From Tistlia consotensis USBA 355 (lineage in GTDB: Bacteria > Pseudomonadota > Alphaproteobacteria > Kiloniellales > DSM-21159): a stretch of DNA of 64,000 nucleotides. Below are positions 18,601 through 48,824 of this stretch, in pieces. The translations under genes were made by a program, and so were the position numbers. A model generated the notes under the pieces. It was not told the origin of the DNA and searched no databases. It saw nothing but the letters and a program-made list of their open reading frames with translations. Position 1 is the stretch's first letter. Each line of letters starts with the position of its first letter. Location: positions 175,677 to 239,676 of the forward strand of contig NZ_FWZX01000003.1 in assembly GCF_900177295.1 (NCBI RefSeq), in the 5' to 3' direction.

Positions 18601-21600
18601 ACGGTGCGCGAGAGGTCGAGCCCGGGCAGGACGTCCCGGCCGTGGCGCTCGATCTCGACGCTCAGGGCGGCGCCGCCGCTCCAGTCGAGCAGCGCCGCCG
18701 AGAGCGCGGCCAGCAGCAGCTCCGTCGGCTCGCTGCGCAGCGCCTCGTTGGCCGGGCCCAGGAAGGCCTCGGTCGCCGCCGCATCGAGCTGACGCTCGGC
18801 GCGCGCCGCCGTCGCCTCCTCGTCTTCGCCGCCGCTGGCATCCAGCGGCAGCGGCTCGGCCGGCTCGGCGCTCGGGCGCGGCATCGCCGGCACCCGGGTC
18901 GCGTAGGCGCTCCAGGGCGTCGGCGGCGGCCCGGCGGGCAGCGCTCCCGTCTCCAGGAAGCGCAGCAGCTCGTGCAGCAGGACGTGCCAGGAGACGGCGT
19001 CGACGGCGAGATGGTGGGCGGCCAGCAGCAGCTGCTCGCCGCCCTCGGGCAGCCGGAACAGGGCGGCGCGGAGCAGCGGCCCCTCGGCGAGGTCGAGCGA
19101 GGCCTGCAGCGCCTCGGCCCGCGCCGCGCGCTCCGGCTCGCCGAACGGCGGGTGGAGCTCGAGCGGCACGGCCGCCGCGGCCGCGAGGGTCGCGCGCCGG
19201 TCCGGGCCCGCTCCGGCGAAGCGCTGGCGCAGCGCCTCGTGGCGCTCCGCCAGGGCATCGAGGCCGGCCTGCAGGCGCGCCGGATCGAGCGGCGCGCGCG
19301 CCGCCAGCAGCACGGCCTGGTTCCAGTGGTCCGGCCGGGCGAGGCGCCGCTCGAAGAACCAGCGCTGGATCGGCGTCAGCGGCAGCGGGCCGGCGACCGG
19401 CGGCACCGCCGGGGGCGCCGTCGCCGCGCCGCCCCCGCCCTTCCCGGCGGCGCGCGCGACGGCCGCCAGGCCGGCGACGGTCTGGCGCTCCAGCAGGTCG
19501 CGCAGGCCGATCTTCAGCCCGGCCTCGCCGGCGCGCAGCACGACCTGCATGGCCAGGATCGAATCGCCGCCGAGGGCGAAGAAGTTGTCCTCGGCACCGA
19601 CCGCCTCGCGCCTCAGCAGCTCGCGCCAGATCGCCGCCAGCGCTTCCTCGGCCTCGCCTTCGGGCGGCCGCGAGGGCGCCGTCTCGGCATGCTCGCCCGG
19701 TGCCGGCAGGGCCCGCCGGTCGACCTTGCCGCTGCGGTTCAGCGGCAGGCGCTCGAGCCGCAGCAGGTGGGCCGGCACCATGTAGGCCGGCAGCCGCGCG
19801 GCCAGCGCCTCGCGCAGGGCCGGGATGTCGGGCGGCGCGGCAAGCTCCTCCGCGACGAGATAGCCGACGAGCTGCTTCGCGCCGGAGGCCGCGAGCCGCA
19901 CGACGACCACCGCCTCGGCGACGCCGGGCTGCTCCAGCAGCACCTGCTCGATCTCGCCCGGCTCGATCCGGAAGCCGCGCAGCTTGACCTGCTGGTCGAG
20001 CCGGCCGAGGAACTCCAGCGTGCCGTCGGCCAGCCAGCGCACCTTGTCGCCGGTCCGGTAGACCCGGCCGGGGGCCTCGAAGGGATCCGCCAGGAAGCGC
20101 TCGGCGGTCAGCCCGGGCCGGCCGAGATAGCCCCGGGCGACGCCGAGGCCGCCGAGCCAGAGCTCGCCCGGCACGCCGAGCGGCACCGGCTCGCCCGCGT
20201 CGTCGACGACGTAGAGCGCAGTGTTGCCGATCGCCCGGCCGATCGGCACGGTCTGGCCCAGCCGCTCGCCCGGCCGCATCCAGTGCAGCGTGCCGAAGGT
20301 CGTGCACTCCGTCGGGCCGTAGCCGTTGCCGAAGCGATGGTCCCCGTGGCCCAGCGCGGCCATGCGGTCGAGGATCGCTTGGGCGGCGGCCGGCTGCACG
20401 ACGTCGCCGCCGGCGAGCAGGTAGCGCACGCCGGCCAGGGTGTCGGCCAGGCTCTCGGCCATGCGGTGGAACAGCCCGGCGGTCAGCCAGAGCGCCTCGA
20501 CGCCGTGCCGCTCTATGCAGTCCTTCAGGACCGCCGGCTCCAGCGGCCCCGGCGGCGGGATCGCCAGGCGCGCGCCGGTCAGCAGCGCGCCCCAGATCTC
20601 GAAGGTGCTGACGTCGAAGGCGATCGAGCAGACCTGCAGGAAGCAGCCCGGCGCCGGGCCGTCGTAGTCGATGCCCTCGACCAGCCGCAGGATGTTGCGG
20701 TGGCTGACGCAGACGCCCTTCGGCCCGCCCGTCGAGCCCGAGGTGTAGATGACGTAGGCCAGCGTGTCGGGAGCCTCCGGCGCCGGCGGCACCGCGCCCT
20801 CGAAGCCGACGGCGCGCTCGACCGCCAGGCAGCGCAGGCCGTCGTCCGCCAGCGCCGGCAGCAGGGCCTCGGCGGTCACCACGACCCGCACGCCGGCGTC
20901 GGCCAGCAGGGTCCGACGCCGCGCCGCCGGCAGGTCCGGCTCCAGCGGCAGGTAGCCCGCGCCGGCGCGCAGGATGCCGAGCAGGGCCGCCGGCAGCAGC
21001 AGGCAGCGCGGCAGGTGCAGGCCGACGACCTCGCCCGGCCGCACCCCGGCAGCGGCCAGCGCAGCGGCGACGCGCTCGGCCGCCCGCTGCAGCTCGCCAT
21101 AGCTCTGCCGGGCTTCGCCGAATTCCACGGCGACGGCTTCCGCCCGGCGCGCGGCGAGTTCGGCAAAGCGGCCGGTCAGGGTGAGCGGCGGCCGCAGCGG
21201 CTCGCCGGTCCGGCTGCGCCCGGCGAGCAGCCGCCGGCGCTCTTCCGGGGCGAGCAGCGGCAGGCCCTCGACCGGCGCGTCGGGCCGCTCGGCGGCGGCG
21301 GCCGCGAGAGTGACGAAGTGGCCGAGCAGGCGCTCGATCCGCGCCGCCTCGAAGAGGTCGCTGCAGTACTCGGCCTCGAGGCCCAGGGCGCCGTCGTCGC
21401 GCGGCTCGGCGGCGAGGAAGAGGTCGACCCGGCTGCCGCCGGTCTCCAGCGGCACCGGCGTCAGCCTGGCGCCGGCCAGCTCCAGGCGCTCGTCGAGCGC
21501 GCTCTGCAGGGCGAAGAGCACCTGGCAGAGCGGCGGATAGCGGGGATCGCGTGCCGGCTGCAGCGCGTCGACCAGGCGCTCGAAGGGCACGTCCTGGTGG

Positions 21601-22759
21601 TCGAAGGCCTCCAGCACGGTGCGGCGCAGGCGGCCGAGCAGCGTGCGGAAGGAGGGTCGGCCCGAGAGGTCGCAGCGCAGTGCCAGGGTGTTGACGAAGA
21701 GCCCGACCAGACGCTGGCTCTCCGGGGTCTCGCGCCCGGCGACCGGCGTGCCGACGACGAAGTCCCGCTCGCCGCTGTAGCGCGCGACCAGCGCCGCGAA
21801 GACTGCGAAGAGCGCCATGAACAGGGTCGCGCCTTCCTCCTGCGCCAGCGCGCGCAGATGGGTCACGGTCTCCGCCGGCAGCAGCGAGCGAGCGGCAGCG
21901 CCGCGGAACGACTGCACCGACGGCCGCGGCCGGTCGGCCGGCAGCTCCAGCAGCTCGGGCGCGCCGGCCAGCCGCTCGCGCCAGTAGCCGAGCTGGCGCT
22001 CGATCCTGGCCCGGCCCTCGGGTCCGCGCTCGCGCCGCGCCAGGTCGACGTAGCCCGGGGACAAGGGCTCGGACTCCGGCGCGCGCCCGGCCGCCGCCTC
22101 GGCATAGGCGGCACCCAGCTCGCGCAGCAGCAGCGCGATCGACCAGCCGTCGGCGATCGCGTGGTGCAGCACGACGCCGAGGAGATGCCGCTCCGGCCCG
22201 AGGCGCAGCAGCCGCGCCCGGAACAGCGGCGCGTGCGCGAGATCGAAGGGCTCCGCCGCGAGCGCCGACAGCCGCGCCCGTGCCGTCGCCGCGGGATCGG
22301 CCGCGCCGGAGAGGTCCTCGACGGCGAAGGGCAGCCGCGGGTCCGGCTCGACGACCTGGCGCGGCAGGCCGTCGACCAGGCGGAGCGCCGTGCGCAGGCT
22401 GGCCTGGCGGCGCATCACCGCGGCCAGCGCCCGCCGCAGGGCCTCGACGTCGAGCGGCCCGGCGATCTCGGCGGCGCCGGGGATGGCGTAGGCCGTGCCG
22501 ATGCCCTCGATCTGCTCGACGATCCAGAGCCGCTGCTGGGCGTGGCTCAGCGGCGCCGGCGCGGCGGCGTCCGCGCCCGCAGGCCCGGCCGGGCCCTGCT
22601 GCCCGCCGAGCAGCGCGAGCAGCGCGCCGCGCTCGGCGGCGACCCGCGCACGCAATTCCTCGGTCAGCCCGCCCTTCGGCCCGGAGAACCTGAGCTTGCC
22701 GTCCTCGGCGCGCAGGCGCACGCCGCGCTGGCGCAGCTCGTCGAGCAGCTCGAGCAGGC

Positions 22760-22763
<4 letters not shown>
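15651..22763 (-). CDS. NRPS: TubC docking-C-A(Val)-T-E-C-T-TE, terminal subunit
   Basis: This 2370-residue subunit probably starts at TTG 22763, which overlaps the upstream stop (TTGA). Residues 1-55 form a TubC-type beta-hairpin docking domain (LLELLDELRQRGVRL). Then come: C (HHAIADGWS near 200); A (520-1015, TSGSTGGPKG near 668); T (LGGDSI, Ser near 1066); E (HHLAVDAVSW near 1250, VVLNYLGRMD near 1428); C (HHLLLDGWS near 1680); T (LGGHSL, Ser near 2055); and thioesterase (GHSFGAALA, Ser near 2174; His in GDHIGLI). The A pocket, read against GrsA positions, is D-V-F-W-L-G-G-T-F-K, close to known valine codes, so D-Val is predicted after epimerisation. The final C-T pair has no A domain, so it must be charged in trans or serve another purpose. 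The TE would release the chain by hydrolysis or cyclisation. The glycosyltransferase gene overlaps its end. Confidence 0.93.
16748..16795. repeat. 12-base tandem repeat in NRPS linker (4 units)
   Basis: Four near-identical 12-base units (CCAGCGGCTCGG and variants) encode a PEPLAEPLAEPLA-type linker between the last C domain and the terminal T-TE of the NRPS. Such Pro/Glu/Ala linkers give flexible spacing; the repeat is an ordinary slippage-prone linker. Confidence 0.8.
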
Positions 22764-44337
<21,574 letters not shown>

Positions 44338-44397
44338 CAGCGAGTGTAGCCCGGCGCCACCTTACGGTCTGCTTGAGAACGCATGAGCCTTTGTTCA

Positions 44398-46131
44398 TCA
44401 AGCGACGCCGAGCCAGCGGCGCACTGCGCCGGGGAAGCGGTCGAAGAGCGAGTCCTCCGGCAGGTCGGCCTCGACGACGCTGAGGCCCTCGCGCTGCGCC
44501 GCCCGCCCCAGGGCCGCGGCCAAGCTCGCCGCATCCCCGGCCCGCTCGTAGGCCAGGCCGAAGCCGGCGGCGATCGGGCCGAAGTCGATCCGCGTCCGGT
44601 GCCTGAGGCGGGCGCGCAGGCCCGCGTCCTCCGGCCAGACCGAGAGGTCGAAGATGCCGGGCCCCTTGTTGTTGAACAGGCAGATGCAGCCGTCGAGACG
44701 GCGCTCGGCGAGCGGCTCCAGGGAGGCCAGGTCGTGCAGCATCGCCTGGTCGCCGACGATCGCGAGGCCGCGGCCGCCGTGGCCGAGCAGGGCGCCGAGG
44801 AAGGTCGAGAGCGTGCCGTCGATGCCGTTGACGCCGCGGTTGCAGAGGATCGGGTGCGCGTCCGGACCCGGCTCGCAGAAGAGGTTGCCGAGCCGCGCCG
44901 GCATGGAGTTGGCGAGCAGCGTCAGCTCGAAGCCGGGCGCCGCGCAGGCGACCGCCGCGGCCTGGGCGTCGCCCCAGCCGGCCAGCGCCAGCGCCTCCTC
45001 GCGGCGCGCCCTGGCCCCGGCCTCCGCGGCCAGCCAGCCGTCGCGCCAGGCGGCGTCGCCGGGCGCGAGCGCCTCGGTGAGCCGCTGCAGCGCGGCGCGG
45101 TCGGGCGCCACCAGGGGCTCGATCCGGCCGTGCAGGAAGTCCGCCTCGACCGGCCGGCGGGCGATGCGCAGCACCGGCGCCGACTGCCGCCTGAGGTAGC
45201 CGTGCAGCGTGTGCGAGACCGGCGCCGCGCCGACCTGCAGGATCAGCTCCGGCGGCTCGGCGGCGAGGGCCGGCGAGAGCACCAGGATGTCGGCGAGCGA
45301 GACCAGGTTGGGCGCCGCCGGTCGGCGCAGGCCGCTGGCGGCATCGGCGAAGAGCGGAAAGCCGGTCGCGCCGGCGAGCTCGGCGATCCAGGCCGGCGGC
45401 ACCGGCGCCTCCGGCCCGGCGACGATCAGGCCGCGCAGCCCGGGCCGCGCGCCGAGCGCGGCCAGCAGCGGCTCGACCTCGACCGGCGGGCTGGCCGGCG
45501 CGGCCAGCGGCTCCGCCGGCCCCGGCGGCAGGCGGCGCGGCTGCCAGTCCGAGCCGGCGTCCAGGCTGGCGACCCGCCCCTGCAGCGGCACGTTGATCTG
45601 CACCGGTCCGCGCGCCGGCCCCGGCAGCACGTGGCGCAGCACGCCGGCCAACTCGGCGCGCAGCGTCGCGAGCGCCGACGGCGCCGCGTCGGGCATCGGC
45701 AGGTCGAGCGCCGCCTCGACCATCGAGGCGCAGAGGCCGAGGTGGTCGCTCGCCTGCGGGCCGCCGCCGGCGCGCTCCTCGGGCGGCCGGTCGCAGGTCA
45801 GCAGCACCAGCGGCGTGCCCCAGGCCGCCGCCTCGGTCAGCGCCGGCAGCAGGTTGGCGACGGCGCTGCCCGAGGTCGTGACCACGGCGACCGGCCGGCC
45901 GGTCGTGCGCGCGATGCCCAGCGCCAGGAAGGCGGCGCCGCGCTCGTCGACCCGGGTCACGCACGCGAAGGCGGGATCCTGGCCGAGGGCCAGGACCATC
46001 GCCGCGCTGCGGCCACCGACCGTGAGCACGGCGTGGCGCACGCCGGCGCGGCCGAGCTCGGCCGCGATCGCCTTGCACCACAGCAGGTTGAGGTTCATCC
46101 GCTCGGCGGCCATGGCGCCCTGCCCGCTCAT
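44398..46131 (-). CDS. MenD-like thiamine diphosphate enzyme
   Basis: This 577-residue protein aligns by eye along its length with MenD, which adds the succinyl-semialdehyde unit of 2-oxoglutarate to isochorismate. Seen: LTVGGRSAAM near 42; RVDERGAAFLALG with the ThDP-activating Glu near 63; TTSGSAVANLLPALTEAA; LTCDRPPEERAGGGPQASDH; NSMPARLGN; CNRGVNGIDGTLSTFLG; and the ThDP/Mg motif VGDQAMLHDLASL...NNKGPGIF. Arg equivalents that bind substrate in E. coli MenD (33, 107, 395, 413, from memory) are kept, while Ser32 and Asn117 appear as Gly and Pro. No other menaquinone gene is nearby. The ATG at 46131 overlaps the ZIP-like gene stop (ATGA), tying it to the synthase operon. It may form a C-C bond from a 2-oxo acid on a pathway intermediate (inference). 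Confidence 0.88.
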   Translation of the reverse strand: MSGQGAMAAERMNLNLLWCKAIAAELGRAGVRHAVLTVGGRSAAMVLALGQDPAFACVTRVDERGAAFLALGIARTTGRPVAVVTTSGSAVANLLPALTEAAAWGTPLVLLTCDRPPEERAGGGPQASDHLGLCASMVEAALDLPMPDAAPSALATLRAELAGVLRHVLPGPARGPVQINVPLQGRVASLDAGSDWQPRRLPPGPAEPLAAPASPPVEVEPLLAALGARPGLRGLIVAGPEAPVPPAWIAELAGATGFPLFADAASGLRRPAAPNLVSLADILVLSPALAAEPPELILQVGAAPVSHTLHGYLRRQSAPVLRIARRPVEADFLHGRIEPLVAPDRAALQRLTEALAPGDAAWRDGWLAAEAGARARREEALALAGWGDAQAAAVACAAPGFELTLLANSMPARLGNLFCEPGPDAHPILCNRGVNGIDGTLSTFLGALLGHGGRGLAIVGDQAMLHDLASLEPLAERRLDGCICLFNNKGPGIFDLSVWPEDAGLRARLRHRTRIDFGPIAAGFGLAYERAGDAASLAAALGRAAQREGLSVVEADLPEDSLFDRFPGAVRRWLGVA

Positions 46132-46895
46132 TCCGCCGGCCGGACCAGGGTCACGAAGACGAGCAGCGCGGTCACCGCGCCGACGCCGGTCGCGAACCAG
46201 GCGAAGCTGGACCGCCGGGAGAAGGAGACCTCGCCGCGGAACACGTTGAGCAGCACCGAGCCGGCGACGAAGCCGCGCGCCGCCTCGACGTAGCCCTGGT
46301 GATGCTCGCCGGCCAGCTCGGCAATCACCAGGCCGGCCAGCATGGCGGCGAGCAGGATGAAGCGGCCGCGATGGTCGAAGCGCTCGGCGAACTGCTCCTC
46401 GAAGCCGCGATCGATCAGCAGGTAGTGCAGTGCCATGGCGCCGGTGAAGACCCAGGTGAAGACGGTCGGGCCGCGCCCGGCCTGCTCGGCGACGAAGAAC
46501 ATCAGCAGCAGGTTGAACAGCGCGAAGGAGGCGAGGTGCAGCCGGTAGACGCCCAGCGGCGGCCCGCCCGCCCGGCCTTCGTGCACGCGCAGCGACTTCT
46601 CCAGGCCGTAGAACACCAGGAAGCCGGCGAGCGCGCAGAGGAAGGCGGAGATCTCCTGCAGCGGCACGAAGGCGTCGCCGGGCACCAGGACCGCGCCGAC
46701 CCGCTCTCCGGCATCGGCCAGCTCCGGCAGGGTGTGCAGGAAGACGAAGGCGACGGCCGCCCCGGAGCCGAAGGAGACGGTCTCGTCCTCCGGCACGAAG
46801 GGCAGCCGGCGGATCCGGCCGGCCAGGAAGTGCGGCGCGGCGAGCAGCAGCAGGAAGGCCAGCTGCCAGCCCCAGGCCGCGGAGCTGCCACTCAT
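46128..46895 (-). CDS. ZIP-like polytopic membrane protein
   Basis: This roughly 255-residue protein has about seven or eight hydrophobic segments. SFGSGAAVAFVFLHTLPEL resembles the H-x-x-P-E helix of ZIP metal transporters, and the final AARGFVAGSVLLNVFRGEVS resembles their AG-x-F-x-Y...E segment. The central helices hold AEQAGRGPTVFTW and HYLLIDRGF. The central His-rich loop of many ZIPs is missing, so transport of zinc or iron is not certain. ATG 46895 with GAGGTGG upstream is preferred to GTG 46904. It sits between the PfaD-like and MenD-like genes, with ATGA overlap to the latter. It could supply metal, export product or protect the membrane; none of these can be shown here. Confidence 0.65.
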   Translation of the reverse strand: MSGSSAAWGWQLAFLLLLAAPHFLAGRIRRLPFVPEDETVSFGSGAAVAFVFLHTLPELADAGERVGAVLVPGDAFVPLQEISAFLCALAGFLVFYGLEKSLRVHEGRAGGPPLGVYRLHLASFALFNLLLMFFVAEQAGRGPTVFTWVFTGAMALHYLLIDRGFEEQFAERFDHRGRFILLAAMLAGLVIAELAGEHHQGYVEAARGFVAGSVLLNVFRGEVSFSRRSSFAWFATGVGAVTALLVFVTLVRPAE

Positions 46896-46919
46896 CTCCC
46901 CCACCTCATCGGCACCCTC

Positions 46920-48824
46920 TCATCTTCCGTGGCCCAGGCGCTCGGCGAGCGCCTCGATGGTCGGGTAGTTCCAGACCAGGGTCGGCGAGAGCCGGCGCTG
47001 CAGCCAGCCCTCCAGCCGGCTCATGACCGCGAGCGCCTGCGCGGAATCCAGGTCGTAGCTCTCGAAGGAGCGGCGCGGATCGATCTCCTCCTCCGGCACC
47101 CCCAGCTGCACCGCGATCTCGGCGATCAGCCAGCCCTGGATCGCCTCGGCATCCGGGCGCTCGCCGTCTGCGTCCGGCGGGGCGGGCTGCGAGGCGGATT
47201 GCGGGGCGGATTGCGGGGCGGCAGCGGCCGGCGCGATCGCCGGGCCGGCGGGAGCGGCGGAGGCCGGCGGCTCGGGCGGCACCACCGAGAGCTCGGCCGG
47301 CAGCTCCAGGCCCGCCGCCCTCAGGTGCGCGAGCCTGGCCAGGTAGGCGGCCCCGCGCATCAGCGCCTCGGCGACCTCGACGACGCCGCGGCCGGCGGGC
47401 TCGGCCATCGGACTGCCGGCCGTCCAGTCGTTGAAGGCGGCCATCGCCGGGCCGCACCAGACCTGGTAGTCGCTGCGCCGCTCGGCATCCCCCGACCCGG
47501 CCCACTTCGACGACAGCCCTAGGTACCAGCGGAACAGCAGACCGAGCCGGCGCTTCTCGCTGGCCCGCGCCTCGGCCAGCGCGGCCGGCTCGGCGGCGGC
47601 CAGGTAGCGCTCGCACTCGGCCCAGACCGCGTCCGCCGGGGCCCGGAACAGCTCGCGCTCGACCCTGGCGCGCTCGGCCTCCGGGATCGCCGCCCAGGAG
47701 TCGTGGCTGCGGTAGAGCTCCCACAGGCGGCGCGCGCGCATCGCGAAGAGCGTGCCGCGCTTGAGCACCTGCACCTGCACGCCCTGCTCGAACATGTCGG
47801 CGGCCGGCGCCATGGCGACGTCGTCGAAGCCGGCCTCCGCCAGCAGGGCCTTGACGGCCTCCGAGGTCCCGGCCTCGCGGCAAGCCTGGTTGATCGAGCC
47901 GGTGACGACGTAGTCGGCGCCGAGCGCGAAGGCCGCGGCCACCGCCTCCGGCGAGCCGAGACCGCCGGCCGCGCCGATGCGCGGCGCCTCGGCATAGCCG
48001 TGGCGGGCCTGCAGCCGGTCGCGCAGCCGCAGCATCGCCGGCAGCAGGCCGACCAGCGGCCGGTTGTCGGTATGGCCGCCGGAATCGGCCTCGACCGTGA
48101 CGTCCTCGGCGACGGGCAGCCTCGCCGCCAGCTCGGCCTGGGCGCGGGTGATCGTGCCGTCGGCGACCAGCGGCTCCACCAGCGCCGCCGGCGGTGGCGA
48201 GAGGAACTGCTCGGCGACCCGCGGATGCGACAGCTTGGCGACGACCCGCGTCGAGGCGAGCGGCACCCCGCCGGGACCCGCCGCCAGGCCGCCGGCGCGG
48301 AAGGCGACGACCGCCGGGGTCAGCTCCATGAAGGCCGAGGCCTCGATCGTCGTGACGCCGAGCCGGCGGAACAGGGCGACGCGCGCCAGCTCGTCCTCAG
48401 GGCGGTCCGGCGTGTGGATCAGGTTGACCGCCCAGGGTCCCTGCGGCAGCGCCTCCCTGAGCTGCCGGATCGCCGCCTCGATGCGCTCCAGCGACAGGCC
48501 GGCGGCGCCGAAGCCGGCCAGCAATCCGGCCCGGCCCAGCGCCGTCACCAGCCGCTCCGAGGCGATGCCGCCGGCCATCGAGCCGGCCGCGTAGGCGAGG
48601 CGCAGGCCGTGCGCCGCGCGGAAGCGGGCGCTGCCGAGATCCTCGGGCTGCAGCGCCGGCACCAGGCCGGCGAGCCGGGTCCCCGGCGGCAGCGGCGCGC
48701 CGGCCTCGGCGAGGGCGAAGCCGCCGTCGTCGAAGCGCAGCAGGGCGAGCGGCGCGTCGAGCGCCATCAGGCGCCGGCGCAGCTCGGCTGCCGTCGGGGC
48801 GGAAGGGCGGTCGAAGGCGTTCAC
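46920..48824 (-). CDS. PfaD-like enoyl reductase fused to a carrier domain
   Basis: This 634-residue protein is an FMN-dependent TIM-barrel enoyl reductase of the PfaD/trans-ER group. It has LAYAAGSMAGGIASERLV (near residue 80), PWAVNLIHTPDRPEDE, VTTIEASAFMELTPAVV, VTVEADSGGHTDNRPL (near 240) and GAAGGLGSPEAVAAAFALGADYVVTGS. QVWCGPAMAAFNDWTAGSPM is the usual PfaD C-terminal motif. After a Pro/Ala linker (530-555) there is an extra 75-residue acyl/peptidyl carrier domain, with the arm-bearing Ser in SYDLDSAQAL near residue 600 and a closing WNYPTIEALAERLG. Canonical PfaD has no such domain. It starts at GTG 48824, overlapping the PfaC-like stop (GTGA). It reduces enoyl intermediates of the PUFA-type synthase. 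Confidence 0.92.
   Translation of the reverse strand: MNAFDRPSAPTAAELRRRLMALDAPLALLRFDDGGFALAEAGAPLPPGTRLAGLVPALQPEDLGSARFRAAHGLRLAYAAGSMAGGIASERLVTALGRAGLLAGFGAAGLSLERIEAAIRQLREALPQGPWAVNLIHTPDRPEDELARVALFRRLGVTTIEASAFMELTPAVVAFRAGGLAAGPGGVPLASTRVVAKLSHPRVAEQFLSPPPAALVEPLVADGTITRAQAELAARLPVAEDVTVEADSGGHTDNRPLVGLLPAMLRLRDRLQARHGYAEAPRIGAAGGLGSPEAVAAAFALGADYVVTGSINQACREAGTSEAVKALLAEAGFDDVAMAPAADMFEQGVQVQVLKRGTLFAMRARRLWELYRSHDSWAAIPEAERARVERELFRAPADAVWAECERYLAAAEPAALAEARASEKRRLGLLFRWYLGLSSKWAGSGDAERRSDYQVWCGPAMAAFNDWTAGSPMAEPAGRGVVEVAEALMRGAAYLARLAHLRAAGLELPAELSVVPPEPPASAAPAGPAIAPAAAAPQSAPQSASQPAPPDADGERPDAEAIQGWLIAEIAVQLGVPEEEIDPRRSFESYDLDSAQALAVMSRLEGWLQRRLSPTLVWNYPTIEALAERLGHGR
47191..47214. 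repeat. 12-base direct repeat in reductase-carrier linker
   Basis: Two copies of G(A/G)GGCGGATTGC, followed by a partial third, encode the SAPQSASQ-type linker between reductase and carrier domain of the PfaD-like protein. Confidence 0.6.
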
